The notes under the pieces: model-generated | What the model was told of the DNA's origin: nothing | The model's database searches: none | Seen by the model: only the letters and a program-made list of their open reading frames with translations | In this document: piece by piece, positions 11,296 through 21,019 of the stretch | Position numbering within the stretch: position 1 is the stretch's first letter | How the letters are laid out: each line of letters opens with the position of its first letter | NCBI GenBank assembly: GCA_021234155.1 | Contig: JAJEKV010000268.1 | Span: 372,001-436,000, forward strand | Source: Isoetes taiwanensis | Lineage: Eukaryota; Streptophyta; Lycopodiopsida; Isoetales; Isoetaceae | Reading direction: 5' to 3' | Length of the DNA stretch: 64,000 bases | Translations under genes and position numbers: made by a program

Positions 11296-11452
11296 ATGGC
11301 AAAACCCGCTAGTATCCGGGTTCTATCTCCGACCGCAAGGAGTTATGAGGCGGTCTTTAATCGTGTAAGAGGAGGGGCGTCCTCTCCCCTTGTCGCCCTA
11401 GCCGCAGCCGGAGGCAACAACGCCAAGAAGCATCCAGATCAAAATCAGGAAG
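11296..11452 (+). CDS. First exon with organelle-targeting-like peptide
   Basis: An ATG at 11296 opens 52 codons. The N-terminus (MAKPASIRVLSPTARSYEAV) is rich in R, S and A with almost no acidic residues, as in mitochondrial or plastid transit peptides. It continues to AAAGGNNAKKHPDQNQE and stops at a good donor (GGAAG followed by GTACTA). An acceptor TTTTGCAG at 11541-11548 would continue it as DGLNTYN, and then the composite repeat at 11568 cuts in. GC-rich codons contrast with the AT-rich surroundings. I do not recognise the product. It is probably a host gene whose second exon has been split by a repeat insertion, but downstream exons could not be joined with confidence. Confidence 0.5.
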
Positions 11453-11567
11453 GTACTATTATCTATGTTTATGCCATTGTTGAAGTTTGATTCATTGGGA
11501 CAGTATGATTTGTGATATTGCTCATGCACATGGCTTCTCATTTTGCAGATGGATTGAATACATATAA

Positions 11568-12585
11568 TCCCATCGATCCAGAGACATCGGATCGCCATTC
11601 TAGAATGGGACGAGCATGCATGTTTTGCATGCATGCGGGGCGATGCCCGATTACGGTTGGGAGTTCGCTATTTTAGGCGCATTTACGCCGACTTCTCATC
11701 CAAGGCTTCCTCTTCTCTCTCGTGATACCTTATTCTCTTTGAATTGTTTCAAAAGGCGGGGGAGGGCTTCTTCACACTTTGGTTTGGCTAATTTGGCGTT
11801 TCTTTCATCTTTGTCCGTTCTCGGCCTTTAGCCTTCATCCCGTGACCTTCGCCCTCGATCCTAGTTTGTTAAGGAAGTCCTTTGGTATTCTGGCGGTTTG
11901 TTGGTTTCATAAGTAGTCCCATTCTAGAATCCCATCGATCCGAGAGACATCGGATCGCCATTCTAGAATGGGACGAGCATGCATGTTTTACATGCATGCG
12001 GCGGCGCATGCCCGTTCCGGTTGGGAGTTCGCTATTTTAGGCGCATTTACGCTTCGACTTCTCATCGGCTTCCTCTTCTCTCTCAAAGAAGACCTTATTC
12101 TCTTTGAACCCACCCTCCCCTTCTTTGTTATTGTATTTTTTATCGCGTGGCACGCTACAGAATCAGCCCCTCCACTGGGAGGTTTTGGTTTGTCTTGTTG
12201 TTTTGTTGGTGATGTGTGTACAAAGAAGGTTAGCGGCGGCATCTGTTTCAACTTTTCCATTCGTGGGTTTTGGGAGCGATTTTTATGCCTTACGTTTGTC
12301 CAAGCCCTTGCCGAAGGCTTATCACTAGGGTTTTTCCTCGAAAACCCGAAAGGGCGTGGTTTTTTAATCCCGGTGATAAGCTTTTCGGCAGTACACTAGC
12401 CCAGATCTCTATTAGCATTGTATTTTGTTGGGGTCCAAATGATATAATTGGATTTTCCCTTTATTTTTATGGGTAGTTCGCGATGTGTGCGCTACCCACT
12501 ATCCACCATTGTAGAAAAATCTGCTGAGATGAATGAGAAGCAAGTCGGGCGGTTTGTTGGTTTCATGCGAGTCCCATTCTAGAAT
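11568..12585 (+). repeat. Composite repeat, copy 1 (two nested units)
   Basis: Two consecutive units, 11568-11930 and 11930-12585, share their first roughly 170 bp and their last roughly 30 bp. Each begins with a nested palindrome (TCCCAT, CGATCCGA, loop, TCGGATCG, then CATTCTAGAATGGGA) and ends GTCCCATTCTAGAAT. The terminal CATTCTAGAATGGGAC and its reverse complement act as terminal inverted repeats. The second unit holds a hairpin-rich middle (TTATCACTAGGG and CCCGGTGATAAGC). A second, similarly organised copy lies at 46775-47810 and an inverted end fragment at 50533-50582. The open frames inside are not conserved between copies, so I treat it as a non-autonomous mobile element of unknown class. 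Confidence 0.8.
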
Positions 12586-13162
12586 GGATTCCACAAATAT
12601 CTATGCAACTAGCAAGGTTTAACAATCTCTCGCCAATAGCTGATATTTTGCTTAGATTCATGATGACTGCCCCTTCCAGATTTTAAAGATACTTTCAAGC
12701 TTCTTATCTTCACATGTGTGGTTGCAGCGGTTGCAGCCTGAATCTCTTCCAATTGAGTGCTATAATCTCAACAACTACACTTGCAATTCTACAATTGAGT
12801 GGAACTGGCGCCTGCTTCTATTCTCTTCAATGCTCTATATGCAATGGAATTCTGCTACAAATTGCCCTATATGGAATGGAATTCTGCTACAAACTGGTCA
12901 GTCTACTTAAACATCATTTTATATGTTTTCAACACTTTAGAGATGTTAATTGTGCTTTATGATGCATATAGTTTCATCCTGCAATGTTCTCAAATGGGGC
13001 GTTGTTTTAGCTCTCATATTTTGCAGCCCATCATTGTCTAGAGCCCGTATGGAGTGTGTAGGTTCGAATCTATTGCTGTATTATAAGAAGCTTATGAACC
13101 TTTAGTTCTGAAGCTTTTAATTAGATTGGGTATGGTTGAACTGGTTAATCATAGATGCATGC
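12586..13162 (+). other. Exon-like frame after the composite repeat
   Basis: A plus frame from about 12721 reads RLQPESLPIECYNLNNYTC and continues through WNWRLLLFSSML after an acceptor-like GTGGTTGCAG. It includes a 34-bp near-duplication (AATGGAATTCTGCTACAAA twice, 12842-12896). No family is recognised. Confidence 0.25.
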
Positions 13163-13309
13163 ATCAGATTTCTTATTTCAAGTGGCAAGCATGATATTAA
13201 TTCTGCAGAAGATGTCAGACTGCATTCAACATATGGATCAGATTTCTTATTTCAAGTGGCAAGCATGATATTAATTCTGCAGAAGATGTCAGACATCATT
13301 CAACATGTG
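13163..13309. repeat. 74-bp tandem duplication
   Basis: Copies at 13163-13236 and 13237-13309 start ATCAGATTTCTTATTTCAAG and are almost identical, so the duplication is fairly recent. Confidence 0.9.
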
Positions 13310-13820
13310 GATAGAGCTAAAATTTAACATACTAATTTTCTTTGGGATGATAACTCTGGTTTTAGAATTTATTTGTAAATCCTGGTGCCTATGGAATAAG
13401 TCAACCACCACATCAATGACTTCATGAGTTTTTAACCAACACAGTGGAGACGTATTGCACACATCTTCTAGCTAAAGGCTAAGCATTAACAACTAAGTTA
13501 TCCTGCAGTCTATTTGATGTAGAAACACACAGTTAATATGCTAACGACTTTGTATATCTCATTTGCATGTGGTCAATTTGATGTAAGGACATAAAAGATA
13601 TAATGCAATTGACTTTGTATATCTCAGCTTCACAACACATATCAGACGAGTTTGTTAAAGTGGGACAATAGCTATATGAACAGGATTATTAGCTTTGCAA
13701 ACAATGATTACATCTAAATAAGTTCTGCAAATTTTGGGCCTCCTTTTACTGCACAATTGATAAAATTGCATCTGCTATTTAAGGATAACATTTTTATTGA
13801 TTGTGGCAGGTTTTGCAGGC

Positions 13821-14300
13821 GACAAGTTTACCATTAGTTGAACTATCCGAATCGCTTTCAGTCCGACACCATTCTTCACGATTACGCCGTTGAAAACAAA
13901 ATAGTATCGGTGACCATTTGTGTTAAGTCACCAGACAAGCAACCACTAAAATGCAACATTTCTTGCACAGGAACTGTCACCATTTATTGTAGTCAAACAT
14001 TTTGGAACTATTTTAAGCTACACTGAAATAGCTTTTGTGTCCTATAAGTTGCATTTAGAAAGATGTCAATGCTTCTTCAATAGCATCTGCCACATCTACA
14101 TACGTGATGTCCATGTATATGTCCACCCAATCATGTTGCTTACTGATTTGGCTTATGAAATCCGATTATGTTCATCCCCATTCAAAGCATATTTAAAGGG
14201 AATACTGAATATCATGATAAAAGACAAAAACAAAAAATATCATTCACTCCTTGATCTAATTTACTTTGCAGGCATGACTACGGAACACCACTTCGAGGGG
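13821..14300 (+). pseudogene. Possible captured exons upstream of a Helitron end
   Basis: After TTTTGCAG at about 13821 one frame reads LNYPNRFQSDTILHDYAVENK. After another TTTTGCAG near 14271 a short frame reads HDYGTPLRG before GTAAGA. The two peptides both carry HDY and each has good splice-like borders, but no family is recognised. They lie 1-1.5 kb inside the 3' end of a Helitron at 15295, so gene-fragment capture is possible. That interpretation is an inference. Confidence 0.25.
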
Positions 14301-15267
14301 TAAGAGTTTTCAAATCAATGTCACTGTGTTTATTTTTTTCCCACTTCTAGAAGGTTGTGCTTTAGTATACGTATGCATTCAATATGTTGAGAATACAGGA
14401 AATTGTGGAGTGGAATGGATCATTCGTATCCAGAGAGAGATACATGCAAGATTTTAATAGGCTTAATTTTGATCTATAACAACGGATCTCAAAGGTGCAA
14501 TAAAATTGCACATCATCTTTGTACCTATGGTTTTACAGCAATTTGAATATGAACACAAAACTATATAAGTACTCGGTAATCAATGGTTGTCAGCTTTCGC
14601 ATTTATAGATTTGTTTGTAGTATCTCCAGCTTGGGGGCACACTCGCAGAGTCAAGGAAAAACTATTGCTTCAAAAACGTTAACATCATTCAATTACACTT
14701 GGCCTATTAGTAATTGGACAATGGGATTTTCTTCTTTATAGTCAAGGAAAAATCGTTGCTCCAAACTAGAATAATGGGATTTCCTTCTTGATTTTCTCTA
14801 TGGACGAGACACATGACAAAAGCAAAAAGGATTTTATTTGCAATGCCTATACGACTTGGCACAAACCTCAAGCACATGATTGCCAACTTCATTAAGGCGT
14901 TAAAAAATGAAAGATGACAAACAATTGCTAAAGTATGGTCAAACATGATGCAATTAATGATTTCCAAGAGGTTGATTTATCTATAGCTCTTTGTCAAATT
15001 CCCACAATTCTTAGTTACCTTTTGTCTTCTTGCCTCCCTTTCAACCTTAAATCCAAACAGGATAAACACTTGAGAAACCCCAACTAATCAAGCTCGGGAA
15101 CATCTCAAACTTTCTTATATACTGACCCTTCAATGAATGGTACATTTCATCCACATTGCCACATTGTGTTGAGTAAACTTAATGATCACATCTTCCACAT
15201 ACCAAATTAAACAAATACTTTGTTTCATATTTATACATCCATACCTACGTAATGTGTTGTAGCTAAA

Positions 15268-15295
15268 GCCCGGCAACGCCGGGCAATGTTACTAG
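15268..15295 (+). mobile_element. Helitron 3' terminus (hairpin plus CTAG)
   Basis: A 7-bp stem with AAC loop (GCCCGGCAACGCCGGGC, 15268-15284), a 7-nt spacer and then CTAG at 15292-15295 followed by T form the canonical Helitron 3' end: a GC-rich hairpin close to a CTRR end inserted before T. The end at 45477 has the same geometry. The 5' TC terminus upstream could not be located and no Rep/helicase is visible, so this would be a non-autonomous copy. Confidence 0.8.
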
Positions 15296-15648
15296 TATAA
15301 TGTTATATGTATAGGTACAAACCATATTACATAAAATATATTATATGAATGGACTATAGGAAAAAAATGAAGTGTAAATACTTTTCTCGTTTTTCCTATT
15401 CTTATGACAGGTATTAAACTATTTAATGCCCTTCACATGTATGCAAATTTTTTTTCCTACATTTTTTACGGGATAGCAAAAAAAGGGCATGAAAGCAGTC
15501 AAATTTTAACAATGATACCACCAACTCGGTTGACGTAAAGGCATTTACAAGGTTTAACACAAACCATAACTTAAATATCTGGTAAAATTATTTGCCACTT
15601 CTATGACTCAAAATATCCTTCCATATCGCATCCAATATCTCTCCGGCC

Positions 15649-16538
15649 ATGGCGACGGCGATGGCGATGGCGGGAGCCTTAACGACTAAGATGTTCGCCT
15701 CTCCCAAAATCTGCTTTCCAGGTCTGGCAACCCCCATTTCTGCATTCCAATCCAGTTCATTGTGTAGAACACAGCATATTTTGTCCAAAAGAACCTCCGT
15801 TTCTGGTCGCCATATAGTAGCCGTTGCCACGAATGGATCATCCGGTGCCGCCGTGGTTGCTGATAAGTCTGCATTTGCAGATGAGGTTCGTCTTACCTGT
15901 AGCTCTACCTAGCTATATTATGCATGCTGTGGTGGCCTTTTAAATCTATATGAACTTTATGTATGAAATGTAGCTTTTGGCTAGGGTTTCTTAGTTGCTA
16001 ATAACTCTTTCTGATATGCCTCATATTGTATCATAGAATTTTCATCTTCACAAGATCTGTTCATGACCAAGAAACTCATAGTTTGTATTGGCACAGGAGG
16101 CCTCCAAATTCAGGGAGGATATTTTGCAAATGATGGATAAGTTTGAGATTCCTGCCGATCATAGAATTCAGGTTGCAGATACCTGTACAAAGGTAGAAGC
16201 TAATTTATGTCCACCATTTTTCCTTTATGTCCACCATTTATCTGCAGAACTGCTACTAAATTATACTTGCGCTGTAATGAGTATAATTACCAGTTTTGAC
16301 TGAGATTTTTGGATTCTTCATCTCTAATACTAAGCATCTCCATACTTTTCCTCAGATATTAAGAAATTACGTTGCAAATTATTCTGGAACAGTTCCACCA
16401 GAGCCCTTTGGAGAGATGAAAGCTGCTCTAGAAAGTGAAGGTATACCTGCAGCAAACAAGGTAATTGCATTTGCAGTAGGCTGGGCCAGATGGAATTTAG
16501 CTCATGATTGGAAGAAATGGTCACCAACATCTACATGA
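15649..16538 (+). CDS. PRIN2-like plastid protein, three exons, 171 aa
   Basis: Three exons join in frame: 15649-15885, 16097-16192 and 16356-16538, all with GT/AG introns and phase 0. The first about 50 residues (MATAMAMAGALTTKMFASPK onward) are rich in A, S and T and almost free of acidic residues, as in a chloroplast transit peptide. The mature part has FREDILQMMDKFEIP, VADTCTKILRNYVANYSG, and the C-terminal block FAVGWARWNLAHDWKKW. The spacing of TCTK, PPEPFGEM and W-A-x6-DWKxW resembles the PLASTID REDOX INSENSITIVE 2 family, which works with the plastid-encoded RNA polymerase in photosynthetic gene expression. It could be a paralogue rather than PRIN2 itself. No frame damage is seen. 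A Helitron end lies about 350 bp upstream. Confidence 0.72.
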
Positions 16539-16879
16539 TTATACATTTTTGCTGTAACTTAGTCACTTGAGTGCAATATTAAAAGCTGTGCAATATAGTT
16601 CACTTTGTGATGGCTTTTTCTGTTTTTGTCTATAACAATTCTTGGCTACCTCATAGAATAAACATTTCAGAAGTCAGAATTTACTCAAATGCTAAACCTG
16701 TCTTATGCATTCCATCTAATGCAGGAGGTTGAACAAAATTAAATAAACATTACTGGCTCTTTATAGAGCATTATAGTTAGTTTTACCCCTCTCAACTAAC
16801 TATTGAATGTTTTTGGGCATTCATAATTTAGAATACGACATTGTTCTATTCATGTCATAATATGCATGGCAATGGCAGT

Positions 16880-16896
16880 ACCTAGCGTTGCTGGGC
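16880..16896 (-). mobile_element. Decayed Helitron-type terminal hairpin
   Basis: On the minus strand this reads GCCCAGCAACGCTAGGT, close to the hairpin of the Helitron end at 45488-45504 (GCCCAGCAACGCTGGGC) with two changes. The CTAG expected 7 nt downstream is not preserved, so it is at most a worn copy. Confidence 0.35.
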
Positions 16897-16984
16897 ATCT
16901 GTTGGGAGCCTGTAAATGTTTTTGCCAAAATAAAAATAAGAAAAGTGTGTTGTAGTAAATCAACTTTTGTAGCTTTTATAATCA

Positions 16985-17015
16985 AGCCCAGTGTTGCTGC
17001 TGGCAACACTGGGCT
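16985..17015. repeat. 13-bp perfect hairpin
   Basis: Arms AGCCCAGTGTTGC (16985-16997) and GCAACACTGGGCT (17003-17015) flank a 5-nt loop. The core GCCCAG...CTGGGC resembles the Helitron-type hairpins in this window, but no CTRR end follows. Confidence 0.7.
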
Positions 17016-17253
17016 ACATCTGGGCATTGTCAATGATGATGAACAAACACAGTGGATTCTTTAAAGGATTTTCAACATTAGAGAGTATTGATAAAGATAA
17101 CTCAAAAATACTACCTACATAAAATTTGTGTTATGGGATTGTATGTCCATGTGGAATTTCAAATGTCTGAAGGGTACGAGAATAATGTCTCGGAGATATT
17201 AATAATTTGAATTTTATGTTGACTATGCATGATTATGTGGGCATACCAAGCTA

Positions 17254-17608
17254 CGAGTCAAGAAAAACAGCTCAGAGTGAAAAACGCAGTTCTGAAGGTC
17301 ATTTTTGGAAACTGTAGATCTGATAGCCTTTGTCGAGTCGAAAAAGGCAGCTCAGAGTACAAGTCGCAACGTTGAGGGCTTTCTCAACTCGCAAGTCGAG
17401 AAAGGCAGCTCAAAGTGAAAAGCACAGGTCAGAGAGCCTTTCTCGAAGTCGAGAAAGGAAGCTCAGAGTGAAAAATGCAGGTCGGAGGGTCTTTCTCGAC
17501 TCGTGAGTCGAGAAAGGCAGTGCATAGTGAAAAACGCAGGTTTGAAGGCCTTTCTCGACTTAGGAGTCGAGAAATATAGCTCACGGTAAAAAACACAGTT
17601 TTGAGTGC
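17254..17608. repeat. Array of about six 58-bp palindromic units
   Basis: Units of about 52-60 bp repeat with the pattern GTCGAGAAAGGCAGCTCAGAG, TGAAAAACGCAGGT, then a GGCCTTTCTCGACT-type half. Where one unit meets the next the sequence is a near-perfect palindrome: 17491-17516 has 12-bp arms (CTTTCTCGACTC / GAGTCGAGAAAG) around a 2-nt centre. Outer units are more diverged than the middle ones. A single unit occurs at 2830-2894. No spacers of CRISPR type and no coding frame are present. Confidence 0.88.
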
Positions 17609-17639
17609 CAGAGCTTATTTTTGCAGAGCACCATCTTAA

Positions 17640-18330
17640 AATGGTTAACAAAACCTATTAAACCTATCTAAACTATGCATTAAACATATGAAAGCTATGC
17701 ATTAAACCTATAAAAGCACATTGAAATAGTTATACCTATATAAACCTGTGCATGGTTTATAGCATCAATGGTGGTCATCAATCTCGGTTTTGTAATGTAG
17801 TATAGTTTAGAAAATTGACAGTGGTTTGTAGCATGGTTTTCAACACTTTATATATGGCAATGGTTGTATATTGGTTTTCTATTGTCGCATGGCTTAGAGA
17901 GGTTGAAGTAGTTTATAGCATGGTTTTCGCAATGCCTGTTATTGAATGGTTTTTGGCTTAGTTAATTTTCATGGTAATAATTCATAAGTATCGGATGTGG
18001 CTATCCATAGTGATTACTCATAAGGCATCAAAACAATAACTGTGATAATTACTTGCTATCAAATCACTATGGATATGGCCTGACATCTCAACTGAAATTT
18101 GGCATAACTAACTTTTGGCCGGTAGATTGTTTATTTTTCTTATGTAACAGGGGAAATTAAGAATTCCTATTAAAACTATGTAACCTATGCATTAAAACTA
18201 TGTAAAGCTATGCATTAAACTTATGAAAGCCATTGAAATGATTAAATCTATGTAAACCTATGCATTAAACCTATGAAAGCCTATTAAACCTATGCATTAA
18301 ACCTTTTAAGTCTATGTAAACCTTTTGCAA
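17640..18330. repeat. Short-period repeats of an AAACCTATGCATT word
   Basis: Two blocks (about 17650-17765 and 18165-18330) are built from imperfect repeats such as CTATGCATTAAACCTATGAAAG. The stretch between them repeats TGGTTTATAGCATGG-like words. It looks like degenerate satellite sequence. No gene is supported. Confidence 0.65.
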
Positions 18331-18829
18331 CTTAGTGTTAAGAACTATAGAAGATGATGACATGCATCAAAGGGTACTTGTCCCCATTTTGTGTCATAAA
18401 TATACCTTCAAAATGGGCCAACAAAGTTTAAAGTATATATCATGCATGATCTTTGGGGAGTTAATTTTTTTACCTTAAAATAAGAATTATATGCCTTAGG
18501 CACATTAGAAAATGTGCACCTATAATGGCAACATAATGTTTAACATGTGAACATAGTAACACGCTTATAGAAAGAGAAATTAGGGACGTATAAACAGACA
18601 TGTCAAATTATAATCCCATATTAGTATTTATTTTATAATTGTTTTTTCAACGTCTTTTCTATACATCGTCTTTTTTTCTATATCCCACCTATTTTTCCCA
18701 TCCATACTTGAAATTTGAAATTTGGTACATACCTTTGGGACTGTTCTTTTTTGGCATCCTGCTTCTGGAGCACTGCATCTTGGATACCCATCACTACGAT
18801 TCTCTATAGCTGAATTTGAATCGTCTAAT

Positions 18830-19024
18830 CACTACTACAAAAATAGGCAGAAATGGCACAAAATTGACATTTATGCTTCGCCTTCTTACGGAGCAGAAAC
18901 ATCACTTTTGTGCCATTTATGACGTTTGTGCTCCCCAAATGACACAAAAGTGACATTTATGCTCTGCAAATGGCGGAGCAAAAACGTCACTTCTGTGTCA
19001 TTTCTATCTATTTTTGTAGCAGTG
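18830..19024. mobile_element. CACTA-type MITE, 195 bp, complete
   Basis: Left end CACTACTACAAAAATAGGCA and right end whose reverse complement is CACTGCTACAAAAATAGAT form about 30-bp terminal inverted repeats. The same 3-bp word AAT flanks both sides (18827-18829 and 19025-19027), matching the 3-bp target duplication of CACTA (En/Spm) transposons. The interior is itself built of inverted copies of a TGGCACAAAANTGACATTTATG word. It is too short for a transposase, so it depends on an autonomous element elsewhere. Confidence 0.92.
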
Positions 19025-19594
19025 AATCTTGTGCACGTTCTAGGCAACGACAGCTAGAAACAAAGAAAAATCGCTTATTAAGATTTTGAAACTTTGTTTT
19101 CAAAAAACATGGCAGTTTAACCTGAAGAAAAAACCTTCCGGCTATGGCATCTTCCCAAGGTCGTGCTTCAGCCCACAGATCCGCTTCCAAAGTCTGGCAA
19201 TGGAAAGGCCGCAAGCCCAGCTCCAAGAACAGAATTTCTTACAGTCAGATTTAAACCGTGCCCAAATCTTATCATTGGTATAAGAGAGCAGAGCTGTAAA
19301 TTAGAGAAGGGGGAGCCACACCAAAGGCATCGTTGCTGCTATGAATTGGTTGGATAGCTGCTGTGTTGGCAGTAGAAGACTGAAGCCAGAGACTGCTTAT
19401 CGAACCAGAACCTTAAGATCTTCAAGGCCCTGGGGCGCTACAGGAGCATCTAGAAGAGATAAAATGTGTGCATTGATACCAATGCAGAGCAGTCTTATAG
19501 TTTTGAATTTTTGGATCCCCCAATAAGACTTATTGAAGCACCTCGCTTGACTCCATGGCCAACCCATTCTTCCCTACCAAGGCGAGAAATAAAA

Positions 19595-19673
19595 ACAAGG
19601 TGCTGCGCACGGAGGGTTGCCCTCCATGACCGGAGGGTGAAGTGGCTTGAATCATAGTTCAAAGTCATGTTTT
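19595..19673 (+). repeat. Dispersed repeat with GGAGGG hairpin, copy 1
   Basis: Begins ACAAGGTGCTGCGCACGGAG, has a GGAGGG-TTG-CCCTCC hairpin and ends AAAGTCATGTTTT. A second copy is at 20830-20908. Confidence 0.8.
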
Positions 19674-19738
19674 GACAATCAATTCAAATTGCTACGTCTA
19701 GACAATAGAATACTTGATACCATGATTTTATAGGAATT

Positions 19739-19829
19739 GCCCCTCTCCTCTCCCTCCCCTCCCCCCCCCTCCCTCCCTCCCTCCCCCCCTCTCTCTCTCT
19801 CTGTCTATGTGTGTGTATATATGTGTGTC
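19739..19829. repeat. Microsatellite (CCCT)n / (CT)n / (GT)n
   Basis: Compound low-complexity tract: C/T-rich, then CT dinucleotides, then TGTGTG and TATA. It has no coding content. Confidence 0.95.
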
Positions 19830-19948
19830 CCCTCCCCCCGTGAATGATATAGCCATTTTGTAGACGATGAATGCATGAAAATGAGGCCTAGTTATATTTA
19901 CAAGAAATTTATCGCGGGCCTACTCATGGCAACGAAGGGTTTGTATTA

Positions 19949-20009
19949 AGTTCTAAGTTCAATTTCACAAGCTATGGACTTGTGAACTTGTGAAATTGAA
20001 CTTAGAACT
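19949..20009. repeat. 23-bp perfect inverted repeat, 15-nt loop
   Basis: Arms 19949-19971 and 19987-20009 are exact reverse complements (AGTTCTAAGTTCAATTTCAC onward). If transcribed, the stem has the size of a small-RNA precursor duplex. There is no evidence of transcription in the sequence. Confidence 0.9.
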
Positions 20010-20356
20010 CTAACCTCCATATTGAAAGCAATGCAATTATTATATATATGTCAATGTGAGTTGAATTATTTCAATTTTTGTTTTCCTAGACGAGCACATG
20101 TTTGCTAGTGATTTAGGAAATTTTAAGTTCAATTATCACGTGGCCTAGGCTAGGTGTCATGGATAATTGTTTTATTCATTTAGTTGTTTTAACGATTTAT
20201 GAGATTAAGTTTTAGAAACGGGAAATGCTGCAAGTACTTGGCAACCCAACAATCAAGAAAGCCAGGCACCTATGCTGTAGAAAGAGAGATCAATGTAATC
20301 TTCTGGTAGTAATGACATACACCTTCCCTTCTACTTCAGTAGTAAAGAGGACTCAC

Positions 20357-20555
20357 CTCCTCCACAAGATGTTTTTTAGCTAAGTCATAAATTAGAGGCT
20401 GCAAATTCTCTGTATAATGTGCTAAAGTGTAGTCATAATCAAAGCCATAGACATTGATATGGTCCAAGCGCAAGTTATGATTTGCATAGACACTTGCATA
20501 AAGTATAACAAAATAAATCTCGTCAATATTAACAGAAAACTCAATGGAATCTTTT
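20357..20555 (-). CDS. Exon of a 5'-nucleotidase-domain (HAD) protein
   Basis: On the minus strand a frame with an acceptor CTACAG before 20555 and a donor GAG/GTGAGT at 20357 reads DSIEFSVNIDEIYFVIL, YANHNLRLDHINVYGFDYD, YTLAHYTENLQPLIYDLA and KKHLVEE. The block YGFDYDYTLA is the nucleophile motif (DxDxT) of the NT5DC / IMP-GMP-specific 5'-nucleotidase group of the HAD superfamily, and the following YDLAKxHLV helix also fits. Both catalytic aspartates are present. Only this exon is recognisable. Expected neighbours (the region after the arginine-tyrosine-proline motif) were not found within several hundred bases, so this may be an isolated exon or have long introns. A possible upstream exon around 21020-21120 is not convincing. 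Confidence 0.7.
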
Positions 20556-20829
20556 CTGTAGCATTAGAAACACGAGTTTTGTCAGCTGAGGCAGCAATTT
20601 ACTTATTTCCTTAAAGCTCTAGCTTGAAAGTGGCTCACTCGGAAAAACAGGCCTAATGCCATTTATGTAAAATTATATTCATACTGAACATAATTGTTTC
20701 AACTATAATTGTTGGAAAAGGTGCCAATTATAAGCGATGAGGAATAAGAATGTGTAGAATGAATTCACCTGCCAAGAATGTCCCGTATGTCATAAAAAAT
20801 AAAGAAGCATAAGATAGAACACATAACAA

Positions 20830-20960
20830 ACAAGGTGCTGCGCACGGAGGGTTGCCCTCCGTGACCCGAGAGTGAAATGGCTTAAATCACACTTCAAAGT
20901 CATGTTTTCGAGCATATATCGACATATACTTGGAATATGCCACAAACCCACATGGATGAT
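20830..20960 (+). repeat. Dispersed repeat with GGAGGG hairpin, copy 2, extended
   Basis: 20830-20908 repeats 19595-19673. It runs directly into a segment (AGCATATATC, ACTTGGAATATGCCACAAAC) that resembles part of the repeat at 25511-25618 and 29200-29308. The two repeats may therefore be parts of one larger element. Confidence 0.65.
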
Positions 20961-21019
20961 GGTAAATATAATATAGCGGTATAGGATCCTGTAAGACCAC
21001 AAGGAAAGCTATACCTCAA

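Noticed and set aside
11616-12476. Several open frames within the composite repeat (up to 143 codons)
   Set aside because: They are not kept between the two copies: indels change the frame, so they are incidental.
13020-13085. Second B-box (GGTTCGAATC)
   Set aside because: No A-box, no acceptor pairing and no SINE-like tail.
17254-17608. CRISPR-like array
   Set aside because: Repeats are contiguous, without unique spacers, in a eukaryotic nuclear context and with no cas genes.
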